In this document: positions 21,050-27,374 of the stretch, in pieces
Numbering within the stretch: the stretch's first letter is position 1
Layout of the letters: each line of letters starts with the position of its first letter
Source: a virus
Virus record (IMG/VR): IMGVR_UViG_3300049783_000355
Location: 1 to 28,579 of that record
Strand: one strand, 5' to 3'
Length of the DNA stretch: 28,579 nucleotides
Translations under genes and position numbers: made by a program
Notes under the pieces: model-generated
Databases searched by the model: none
The model's input: only the letters and a program-made list of their open reading frames with translations
What the model was told of the DNA's origin: nothing

Positions 21050-21244
21050 TTAGTGGTTATTAATCCATCTGCCTAGCTCTATAACTGCTAGCGCATATGA
21101 CTCCTTAACATTATAATATTGTGCATAGTTCTCCACTGTCAAGCTATTTCTCACCCAATCGAGATAGTATTGTTCAGCCAGTGGTTCATTGAATAAGGCG
21201 TCTTTGATGGTGCATTGGTTGAGCTTGTCCTGGATTGTTAGCAT
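21050..21244 (-). CDS. Small early protein, unknown function
   Basis: This 64-residue protein (MLTIQDKLNQCTIKDALFNE) overlaps the previous gene by 7 bases and has AGAGG upstream. It is helical with aromatic positions (EQYYLDWVRNSLTVENYAQY) and a hydrophobic end (YALAVIELGRWI). The central VENYAQYYNVKESYAL could be a short helix-turn-helix (a family pattern SVExxAxxYxVs.xxA), but too little is present to call it. It is encoded just before the clamp-like gene. Confidence 0.65.
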   Translation of the reverse strand: MLTIQDKLNQCTIKDALFNEPLAEQYYLDWVRNSLTVENYAQYYNVKESYALAVIELGRWINNH

Positions 21245-21474
21245 TGTTTAACACCTCTAACGTTCTCAATAGTCACAGTACCATAATGAGTACCTATGTC
21301 TGCTATAACCTCTTTACCGTCATGGTTGGTTATGCTATAGCCTAGGGAGCTATCGACCGCTGTCTTAGCTGTAACACCATCTAGCCTAACTAGGTAGCGA
21401 GGGTTACCGTTGTACGAACTAGGCTCGCGCTGTATAACTTCTAAGATGCCTGTGTGTATTGTTGTATTCTTCAT
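21238..21474 (-). CDS. Small beta-rich early protein, unknown function
   Basis: This 78-residue protein has alternating strands (HTGILEVIQREPSSYNGNPRYLV, then GYSITNHDGKEVIADIGTHYGTVTIENV, each cited here in part) suggestive of a small beta barrel. The ATG at 21474 has GGAG seven bases upstream. It is the second gene of the leftward operon, so it is among the first made after infection. No family is recognised. A host-takeover protein is plausible from position only. Confidence 0.65.
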   Translation of the reverse strand: MKNTTIHTGILEVIQREPSSYNGNPRYLVRLDGVTAKTAVDSSLGYSITNHDGKEVIADIGTHYGTVTIENVRGVKQC

Positions 21475-21535
21475 TGTCGTGCTCCGTTGTCTGTGTGTGT
21501 GTGTGTTTCTAGCCCTGGTAACGGGGCTGTATCGT
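21475..21535 (-). promoter_or_regulatory. Leader with hairpin and (CA)n tract before the 21238-21474 gene
   Basis: On the minus strand the gap holds a hairpin (AGCCC/GGGCT at 21511-21528), then a CA-dinucleotide tract, then CAACGGAGCACGACA before the ATG. The last part matches the leader of the 34-residue gene (21641-21656) in 14 of 16 bases. The CA-rich part should stay single-stranded and help ribosome loading. A hairpin at this spot could be an RNase cleavage site. Confidence 0.5.
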
Positions 21536-21640
21536 TTACTTAGTTATTAAAGCTCTAACACTCTCAGTGTCTCTTCTGTCAGCTATCATGCCTGCTAATA
21601 ATCCTGCTAATGCTACTGCTATTAATAGTAATGTAATCAT
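21536..21640 (-). CDS. 34-residue membrane peptide, first gene of the leftward operon
   Basis: The protein is MITLLLIAVALAGLLAGMIA followed by DRRDTESVRALITK. Residues 2-20 form one transmembrane helix with a GxxxAG-type small-residue face (LAGLLAGMI) that favours helix packing, and the rest is a short basic-acidic cytoplasmic tail. It is the first gene behind the leftward promoter, with a leader of about 35 bases. Its ribosome-binding site is weak. The ORF is small, so moderate confidence; its exact fit between the promoter and the next leader supports it. Confidence 0.6.
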   Translation of the reverse strand: MITLLLIAVALAGLLAGMIADRRDTESVRALITK

Positions 21641-21682
21641 TGCCGTGCTTCGTTGTGTGTGTGTTTCTAAGTAAGTGAGACC

Positions 21683-21710
21683 ATCTTATCAGTTCAGTTT
21701 GCTGTGTCAA
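21683..21710 (-). promoter_or_regulatory. Leftward early promoter
   Basis: On the minus strand: -35 TTGACA (consensus, complement of 21705-21710), a 16-base spacer, then TGA and -10 TAAGAT (complement of 21683-21688), an extended -10. The start would be near 21676. It is the only strong leftward promoter seen between the control region and the SSB promoter, so it probably drives the whole early/replication operon. Confidence 0.75.
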
Positions 21711-22300
21711 CTGTTTATTCAATCTATTTACTATTTAATTACACAGCCCTATTAACTACATAACATCAACACAGACAACACAGCTACTATACAGACTACA
21801 CAGCTACACAGGATGTTAACAGCTATACATAGATGGCATAGCTATACAGATCAATACAGTCTATAGGGTACTACTCTGCCCTACACACTCCACAGTCTGC
21901 TAAGCACTGGACAGACTCCATAGCCTCTGTAGTTATCAGTTACTATATAGTGCAATGCTCTGTAGCCTATACAGTACGTGGCCTGTGGAGACTGCGTAGC
22001 CTGGGTAGGGCGGTGAGCTATCGAGGGGCGGGGGAGTTATGGAGCTTCGGTGATTGTTACGGTAGCTACTAAGACACAAAATAGGGCTAATTAGGCTTTA
22101 TAAGGCAGAGAGCTACACAGGCTACACAGAGCTTCTAAGGCTATGATAACTAAGGAGAAGAGGCGGCGGCTGCGGAGGCTGTTTAAGCTGCTGAAATCCG
22201 CATAGAAAGGGAAGCTGTATAGACTATAGAGTCTTAGGTGTTGCATGCATAGACAATAGAGGCTTATATGCTTCATTAGTGAAGATAGATGAGATAGTGC
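21711..22300. other. Non-coding control region between the divergent operons
   Basis: About 590 bases with no convincing gene. It contains many short direct repeats of the type CTACACAG and CTATACAG (clusters at 21778-21850 and 22110-22130), a G-rich stretch (GAGGGGCGGGGGAG near 22023-22036) and a 6-bp hairpin AGTCTG/CAGACT near 21894-21917. Placement between divergent promoters with iteron-like repeats makes it a candidate for a replication origin or regulator-binding region, which is inference. A 20-codon + strand ORF at 22143-22205 encoding a highly basic peptide is discussed in the findings but not called as a gene. Confidence 0.5.
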
Positions 22301-22329
22301 TTGACATTTAAGGCAAAGTATGCTATAGT
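22301..22329 (+). promoter_or_regulatory. Rightward promoter of the late operon
   Basis: Perfect -35 TTGACA (22301-22306), a 17-base spacer ending TGC, -10 TATAGT (22324-22329). The same hexamers, spacing and TGC are found at 26590-26618, and a close variant at 19811-19839, so this is a recurrent promoter type of the phage. The start would be near 22336, leaving a leader of about 200 bases before the TerS-like gene. Confidence 0.85.
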
Positions 22330-22533
22330 GTCTCCACAGTTTAACACACTCTATGTAGACTCTGCACTAGACAGTCTTCTACATAGCTCTCTGCTCTCTA
22401 GAGTAGAGGGTTATTAGTAACAGGTTTTAACCCTCCTCTTTAAACAACAGCGTCTCTGCTGTGTATGTCGTTGCTTTAGTCCTATATACCTTGTGTTGAC
22501 TACTTACTACACAGACTATATAGAGAGCTTAAT
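22330..22533 (+). promoter_or_regulatory. Long structured 5' leader of the late operon
   Basis: Two hairpins are visible. The first has the 9-bp stem CTATGTAGA/TCTACATAG (22351-22386) and can be extended past a small bulge by ACT/AGT-type pairs. The second is the 8-bp stem GAGGGTTA/TAACCCTC, extended by AGAG/CTCT after a 2-base bulge (22400-22439), and is followed by TTAAAC only. It may stop or slow early transcription (attenuator) or protect the mRNA. No ORF lies here. Confidence 0.55.
22496..22524 (+). promoter_or_regulatory. Possible second promoter immediately before the TerS-like gene
   Basis: TTGACT (22496-22501), a 17-base spacer and TATAGA (22519-22524), with hexamers matching consensus at 5 and 4-5 of 6 positions. 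The predicted start (about 22531) would leave almost no leader before the ATG at 22534, so the mRNA would be nearly leaderless. It is either a genuine late promoter or a chance match. Confidence 0.4.
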
Positions 22534-22911
22534 ATGACAGATGAGATTGTTAAGAGTAAGAGGGTGGGCAGGCCTAAGAAGGCTGATGTAGCTTCTAAGA
22601 AAGTAGGAGAGCGTAAGAAGGTGGGGAGACCTGCTGGTGACGCTGCTGCTATTAACGAATACAAAGCTAGGATGTTAGCGTCTCCTAAGTCTCAGAAGGT
22701 GCTAGACTCTATATTGAATGCTGCCTTAGACGACACCCACAAGAACCAAGCAGCGGCATGGAAGCTCTTAGCAGATAGGTTAATGCCTCTTAGCTACTTT
22801 GAGAAAGACAAAGGCACTAACGGTAAGAGTGCTGTCACCATTAACATCTCAGGCTTAAACGATGTTAAGATAGCTGAGGATATAGAGGACGTAGACTATG
22901 AAGAAGTTTAG
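22534..22911 (+). CDS. Putative small terminase subunit with AT-hook-like basic repeats
   Basis: The protein has 125 residues. The N-terminal 35 residues hold two GRP cores flanked by lysines (KRVGRPKKA and KKVGRPAG), which are AT-hook-like minor-groove binders. The middle is helical (YKARMLASPKSQKVLDSILN, KNQAAAWKLLADRLMPLSYF) and the C-terminus acidic (IAEDIEDVDYEEV). Position at the head of the packaging module, just ahead of endolysin and TerL, and the DNA-binding N-terminus support a TerS role. The sequence family itself is not certain. It overlaps the next gene by 14 bases. Confidence 0.6.
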   Translation: MTDEIVKSKRVGRPKKADVASKKVGERKKVGRPAGDAAAINEYKARMLASPKSQKVLDSILNAALDDTHKNQAAAWKLLADRLMPLSYFEKDKGTNGKSAVTINISGLNDVKIAEDIEDVDYEEV

Positions 22912-23248
22912 ATACTTTAGTGTTGATGAGTTTAAATGCTCACACACAGGAGAGAACAGAATAGACGAAGCCTTTATAGACATCTTAGATGAACTCCGTG
23001 ATCTATGTGGGTTTTCTTTTAAGATTACGTCAGGGTTTAGAGCGCCTAAGCATCCTATAGAGGCTAGGAAGACTAAGCCAGGCGTACACAGCGAAGGCAT
23101 AGCTGCTGACATTTATGTGTCTAATGGACGCCAGAGGGCTGTTATAATTGAGAATGCTATAGAGCTAGGCTTTAACGGCATTGGCGTAGCTAAGAGCTTT
23201 ATACACGTAGATAGACGCAAAGGCCCATTAGTTGTCTGGACATATTAA
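22898..23248 (+). CDS. M15-family peptidase, likely endolysin
   Basis: The protein has 116 residues. Motifs of the M15 metallopeptidases are complete: SGFRAP (R48), GVHSEGIAAD (H64 and D71, the H-x6-D zinc pair) and FIHVD (D105, with H103 as the third zinc ligand). It should cut the peptide part of peptidoglycan. It has no signal peptide or cell-wall binding domain, so it would need a holin. The gene is overlapped by the TerS-like gene and followed directly by TerL (TAAATG). Being inside the packaging module rather than in a lysis cassette is unusual. No holin or i-spanin is adjacent. Confidence 0.88.
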   Translation: MKKFRYFSVDEFKCSHTGENRIDEAFIDILDELRDLCGFSFKITSGFRAPKHPIEARKTKPGVHSEGIAADIYVSNGRQRAVIIENAIELGFNGIGVAKSFIHVDRRKGPLVVWTY

Positions 23249-24511
23249 ATGAGTAGTAGCACAGACCTCAATATAGAGCTACTCCCGTGGCAAGAAAGTG
23301 TATGGGTAGACCCGTCACGCTTTAAAGTGATAGCAGCGGGTCGTAGAACTGGTAAGTCTCGTCTAGCAGCTTATATGTTACTATACAGTGCTTTGTCCTC
23401 TAACAAAGGTAAGGTGTTCTACGTTGCTCCTACACAGGGACAAGCTAGAGACGTTATATGGGATATGTTGTTAGAACTAGGCCAGAGCGTCATAAGCAAC
23501 TTCCACGTTAACAACCTCTCTATAAAGCTCATTAATGGCTCTACCATCACTCTAAAGGGTGCTGACAGACCAGAGACTATGCGTGGTGTTAGTCTACGCT
23601 TTGTTGTCTTAGACGAATATGCTGACTTCAAGCCTGATGTGTGGGAGCTTATTCTACGCCCTGCTCTATCAGACTTAAAAGGCTCTGCTGTCTTTATTGG
23701 TACGCCTATGGGTCGTAACCACTTCTACGATCTCTACAGCGAAGCAAGCTTAGGTAAACTAGAGAACACTAAAGCATGGCACTTCACAAGCTATGACAAC
23801 CCCACCTTAGACCCTAAAGAGATTGACAGCGCCAAGGGCGGTATGTCTAGCTATGCCTTTAGACAAGAGTTTATGGCGTCCTTTGAAGCCAGAGGCTCTG
23901 AAATGTTTAAAGAGGATTGGGTGACCTTTACTAAGAAGGAGCCTAAAGAGGGTGACTATTACATAGCTATTGACCCTGCTGGCTTTGAAGAAGTAGGTAG
24001 AAGTAAGTCTAAAAACTCACGCTTGGACAACACAGCCATAGCGGTTGTTAAAGTGAACAATGACGGCTGGTGGGTTAAAGAGATTATCTCAGGTCGCTGG
24101 ACAGTGGAAGAGACGGCTTGGAAGATATTTAAGGCTGTAGAGGCTAACAGGCCCGTAGGCGTAGGTATAGAGCGTGGTATAGCTAAGCAGGCTATTATGT
24201 CTCCTCTACAAGACCTAATGAGGCGTCATGGGCGCTACTTCCAGATACAAGAGCTTACTCACGGTAATCAGAAGAAGACTGACAGAGTTATGTGGGCGCT
24301 ACAGGGCCGCTTTGAGAACAAGAGAATTAAGTTAAACAAAGGAGAGTGGAATACGCAGTTCTTAGATCAGTTGTTTCAGTTTCCTGATAAGCTTACGCAC
24401 GATGACGATATAGATGCTCTAGCGTACATAGACCAACTAGCTATACAAACCTACCACACTGATTTAGAGTGGGATGAACACACACCTTTAGACGACCTCT
24501 CAGGATTTTAA
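23249..24511 (+). CDS. Terminase large subunit
   Basis: The 420-residue protein packages DNA into the prohead. ATPase: Walker A AAGRRTGKS (29-37), Walker B FVVLDE (118-123), coupling motif GTPMG (151-155). Nuclease: IDPAG (D242), LDNTA (D260) and DDDIDAL near 395-405 supply the metal-binding acids of the RNase H-like domain. The start is fixed by the overlap with the endolysin stop (TAAATG). It is somewhat shorter than the T7 terminase, but all motifs are present. It is followed by the portal after one base. Confidence 0.95.
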   Translation: MSSSTDLNIELLPWQESVWVDPSRFKVIAAGRRTGKSRLAAYMLLYSALSSNKGKVFYVAPTQGQARDVIWDMLLELGQSVISNFHVNNLSIKLINGSTITLKGADRPETMRGVSLRFVVLDEYADFKPDVWELILRPALSDLKGSAVFIGTPMGRNHFYDLYSEASLGKLENTKAWHFTSYDNPTLDPKEIDSAKGGMSSYAFRQEFMASFEARGSEMFKEDWVTFTKKEPKEGDYYIAIDPAGFEEVGRSKSKNSRLDNTAIAVVKVNNDGWWVKEIISGRWTVEETAWKIFKAVEANRPVGVGIERGIAKQAIMSPLQDLMRRHGRYFQIQELTHGNQKKTDRVMWALQGRFENKRIKLNKGEWNTQFLDQLFQFPDKLTHDDDIDALAYIDQLAIQTYHTDLEWDEHTPLDDLSGF

Positions 24512-24512
24512 T

Positions 24513-26462
24513 ATGGACTTTAAAGACTACGACATGCAAGATGACTCCCTAAGCTCTTGGGTGATGGTGAAGGCTGATACGTGGCGTGAGCATTACGAGA
24601 GTAACTATCAGTCTAAGTTTGAGGAGTATACACGTATATGGCGTGGTATATGGGCCTCTGAAGACAAGACAAAGCAGAGTGAGCGTAGTAGGATTGTAAC
24701 ACCAGCAACTCTACAGGCTGTGGAGATTAACGTAGCAGAGCTTGAAGAGGCTACCTTTGGTCGTGGACGCTTCTTTGACATGGAAGACGACATAGCTGAC
24801 CAGAACAAAGCAGACATTGATATATTTAAGAAGCAGCTTGAGCAGGACTTTAAGAACTACGGCATTCGTAAGGACATCTCAGACTGCCTAATCAACGCTG
24901 CTGTCTATGGCACTGCCGTAGCTGAGGTGGTGTTAGAAGAGGTTAAAGAGATGCGCCCTGGCTCAGAGCCTATTATGGGCGGTGACTTAAGAGCTGTAGG
25001 TGTTAACATTACAGACAGAGTTGTAGTAAAGCTTAAGCCTGTACAGCCTCAGAACTTCCTCATAGACCCTGTAGCCACCTCTGTAGACAACGCTGTAGGT
25101 TGTATTATTGATGAATACGTCCCTAAGCATTCTATTGAACTATTACAGGAAGCAGGTGTATATGCTGATGTAGAGATAGCTGTAGCCTATGAAGACAGAG
25201 ACTTAAACGCTGACCAAGAACTAACTATACAGCCTGTTAACAAGGTGAGGCTTACTAAGTACTTTGGATACGTCCCTAGAAGCCTCCTAAGCGCTGCTAG
25301 TGAAGAAGAGGAAGACATAGTAGGCCTAATAGACGATGATGCCTCAGAGGACGCCTCAGAGCTTGTAGAGGCCATTGTAGTGATAGCTAACGGAGCTACA
25401 ATACTAAAGGCTGAAGAGAACCCGTATATGATGGGTGACAGACCAGTGATTAGCTTTCAATGGGACGCTATACCTAATTCGTTCTATGGCATGGGCGTAG
25501 TTGAGAAAGCCTATAACAGCCAGAAAGCCCTAGATGCTGAGATTAGAGCCAGAATAGACGCTTTAGCCTTAACAGTTCATCCTATGATGGGCGTAGACGC
25601 TACACGTATTCCTAGAGGAGCTAAGCCAGAGATTAAGGCTGGTAAGATGCTTCTAACTAACGGAGACCCTGCACAGGTGCTAAAGCCTTTTAACTTCGGC
25701 TCTGTAGATCAGATAACCTTTGCACAGGCAAGCGCTCTTAATAACATGGTACAGGAAGCTACAGGCGCTGTATCAGCTACGTCTATGGCGTCTGTTACAG
25801 GTACACAAGCTACATCTGGCGGGGCTTCAATGTCTACGTCAAGTATTAGAAAGCGTCAGAAGCGTACATTGATTAACTTTCAAGAGTGCTTCCTAGTTCC
25901 TTTTATTAAGAAAGCAGCTTGGCGGTATATGCAGTTTGAGCCTGAGTTGTACCCAGCAGCAGATTATAACTTTGTTGTAACGTCTTCTATGGGTACTATG
26001 GCGCGTGAGTTTGAAGTGAGTCAGCTTACACAGCTCCTACAGACAGTACAGCAAGGCTCTCCTGAGTATTCAGTGCTGCTACAGGCCATTATAGATAACA
26101 CTAACATTAATGATAGAGAGCAGCTTAAAGAGACTATAAAGCAGTCTGGACAGCCTTCAGAAGAACAGCAGAAGGCTCAGCAGGAAGCTCAACAGGCTGA
26201 ATTAGCTTTCAAAGCTAGTCAGACTAAGGCGCTAGAAGGCCAGGCAGCAGAGTCTATGGCGAGAGCTAAGAAGTACGATGCAGAGACTAGAGCAGTTCCT
26301 GTAGAGCTTCAGAATAATCAAATCAAAGCTGTCGCTTCAATGGACAACGATGATGATAAGAACTTTGAGAGAAGAATGAAGATAGCTAATCTAGCTTTAA
26401 ATGAGACGTCTATGAGACTCTCTAAACAGCCTGTGGAGGGCAATACCAATGGTAGTAACTAA
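24513..26462 (+). CDS. Portal protein (head-tail connector)
   Basis: The 649-residue protein sits right after TerL. The body (about 1-500) has the podovirus portal character, with a tyrosine/tryptophan-rich start (WREHYESNYQSKFEEYTRIW) and PHSIELLQEAG- and MGMGVVEKAY-like clip segments (for example PNSFYGMGVVEKAYNSQKAL). The C-terminal 110 residues are a Gln/Ala/Lys-rich helical barrel or coiled coil (EEQQKAQQEAQQAELAFKAS) ending in charged residues. It forms the ring through which DNA enters and leaves. The following small gene overlaps its end by 14 bases. Confidence 0.85.
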   Translation: MDFKDYDMQDDSLSSWVMVKADTWREHYESNYQSKFEEYTRIWRGIWASEDKTKQSERSRIVTPATLQAVEINVAELEEATFGRGRFFDMEDDIADQNKADIDIFKKQLEQDFKNYGIRKDISDCLINAAVYGTAVAEVVLEEVKEMRPGSEPIMGGDLRAVGVNITDRVVVKLKPVQPQNFLIDPVATSVDNAVGCIIDEYVPKHSIELLQEAGVYADVEIAVAYEDRDLNADQELTIQPVNKVRLTKYFGYVPRSLLSAASEEEEDIVGLIDDDASEDASELVEAIVVIANGATILKAEENPYMMGDRPVISFQWDAIPNSFYGMGVVEKAYNSQKALDAEIRARIDALALTVHPMMGVDATRIPRGAKPEIKAGKMLLTNGDPAQVLKPFNFGSVDQITFAQASALNNMVQEATGAVSATSMASVTGTQATSGGASMSTSSIRKRQKRTLINFQECFLVPFIKKAAWRYMQFEPELYPAADYNFVVTSSMGTMAREFEVSQLTQLLQTVQQGSPEYSVLLQAIIDNTNINDREQLKETIKQSGQPSEEQQKAQQEAQQAELAFKASQTKALEGQAAESMARAKKYDAETRAVPVELQNNQIKAVASMDNDDDKNFERRMKIANLALNETSMRLSKQPVEGNTNGSN

Positions 26463-26586
26463 ACCTGAGTTCGATAAAGCAATGAAAGAGATTAATGAGT
26501 TTGCTGTAGCAGTTAATAAGCGATTGGATGCGCTTGAAGCTGTCAAAGAGGCTCCTGCACCTAAAACAACACCAAAGGCTAAATAA
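26449..26586 (+). CDS. Small protein overlapping the portal end
   Basis: The protein has 45 residues (MVVTKPEFDKAMKEINEFAV...) with a helical middle and a Lys/Pro/Ala tail (APAPKTTPKAK). The ATG has GGAGGG about 8 bases upstream and overlaps the portal by 14 bases. The helical part (FAVAVNKRLDALEAV) could be a coiled coil. A packaging accessory role is plausible from position only. Confidence 0.7.
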   Translation: MVVTKPEFDKAMKEINEFAVAVNKRLDALEAVKEAPAPKTTPKAK

Positions 26587-26589
26587 AGC

Positions 26590-26618
26590 TTGACATTTGC
26601 GTCAAAGTGTGCTATAGT
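26590..26618 (+). promoter_or_regulatory. Internal rightward promoter in the late operon
   Basis: Perfect -35 TTGACA (26590-26595), a 17-base spacer ending TGC and -10 TATAGT (26613-26618). These features are identical to the late promoter at 22301-22329. It lies in the only sizeable gap (about 98 bases) between the portal-side genes and the scaffold-capsid group, so it should boost expression of the capsid genes relative to terminase and portal. Confidence 0.85.
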
Positions 26619-26683
26619 ACCGCCTATATATCACACTCTGATGTATGACGCAAGTAAAATAAACCATTAGGAGTTAGAACCCT

Positions 26684-26824
26684 ATGAAAGAATCAATAGA
26701 ACAAGCAATTATAGAGACAGTAACGAAGATAAAACAGGGAACGAGCCACGATGAGGATATGAAACATTCTCAAGCGGTTTTAAATCTTATGAATAGTCTC
26801 GCTACTCTAAACAATCTGTCCTAA
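26684..26824 (+). CDS. Small helical protein ahead of the scaffold genes
   Basis: The protein has 46 residues (MKESIEQAIIETVTKIKQGT...). It is wholly helical and charged, with a hydrophobic heptad-like second half (AVLNLMNSLATLNNL). The ribosome-binding site AGGAG lies about 11 bases upstream. It is the first gene downstream of the internal promoter. No family is recognised. Confidence 0.65.
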   Translation: MKESIEQAIIETVTKIKQGTSHDEDMKHSQAVLNLMNSLATLNNLS

Positions 26825-26838
26825 CGAGGATAAACAGT

Positions 26839-27093
26839 ATGAGAGATGTAGAACTAGAGGCTTATTGGGCTGATATAAGAGGTATGATGGAGACTGACGG
26901 GTGGCGTAGGCACTGTGAAGAGCTTACAGCACAAGCAGCAATCATCAACTCTGTAGAAGCCGCGCAATCCGCTGATGATATGTGGATTCGTAAAGGCCAA
27001 CTAAGCGTTATAGCTACGATATTAAACCTTGAAGCCACTGTTAACGCTGGTGAAGAGGCCTATCAAGCTGAATTGCAGGGCGAAGATGACTAG
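26839..27093 (+). CDS. Small late protein, unknown function
   Basis: The protein has 84 residues. The start MRDVELEAYWADIRGMMETD is charged with aromatic residues, and the remainder is helical (EELTAQAAIINSVEAAQSAD, KGQLSVIATILNLEATVNAG). Several small podovirus proteins between portal and scaffold have this length and helicity, but no role is established. The end overlaps the zinc-ribbon gene by 8 bases. Confidence 0.7.
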   Translation: MRDVELEAYWADIRGMMETDGWRRHCEELTAQAAIINSVEAAQSADDMWIRKGQLSVIATILNLEATVNAGEEAYQAELQGEDD

Positions 27094-27322
27094 ACGTATC
27101 TTTGATTACAAATGTTCTAATGACCACGTCAATGAATCCTTTATAGACGAGTCAATTACTGAAGTTCCTTGCAAAACGTGTGGTAACGTAGCATTTAGGA
27201 TAATCTCACCTGTCACAACTATGCTCGATGTAGCCTCTGGAGACTTCCCAGGCGCTACAATGAAGTGGGCTAAGGACCGGCAGCGTAAGCTTAACCAAGA
27301 GAACAAAGCCAACTCTGACTAG
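27086..27322 (+). CDS. Zinc-ribbon protein (FmdB-like), late operon
   Basis: I place the start at the ATG at 27086 (78 residues, MTRRIFDYKCSNDHVNESFI), overlapping the previous gene by 8 bases with AGGG upstream. A longer in-frame start would sit deep inside the previous gene. YKCSNDH and VPCKTCG provide the zinc ligands in the order of the short FmdB-type zinc ribbons (pattern YDFKC..CGHEFE.........PCPxCG), followed by FRIISPVTTMLDVASGDFPG, also common in phage members. The C-terminus is basic (KWAKDRQRKLNQENKANSD). The role in the late operon is unknown; an assembly adaptor would fit. Confidence 0.75.
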   Translation: MTRRIFDYKCSNDHVNESFIDESITEVPCKTCGNVAFRIISPVTTMLDVASGDFPGATMKWAKDRQRKLNQENKANSD

Positions 27323-27374
27323 AGAGCTTTGTAAGGACTTCTCCACAATGGGATAACACCCACGGAGTTTAATA

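Noticed and set aside
21490-21510. TG dinucleotide tract as a possible microsatellite or phase-variation site
   Set aside because: It lies in a leader, not in a coding frame, and is best explained as a CA-rich single-stranded ribosome-loading leader, also seen in the neighbouring gene.
22091-22276. 61-residue minus-strand ORF in the control region
   Set aside because: No ribosome-binding site. The composition looks like a reading of repeat-rich non-coding DNA, and it lies between divergent promoters and partly under the late promoter region.
21711-22300. tRNA, CRISPR or attachment site in the non-coding region
   Set aside because: No cloverleaf with a T-loop GTTCGA-type sequence and no regularly spaced identical repeats were seen. 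No integrase is present in the window.
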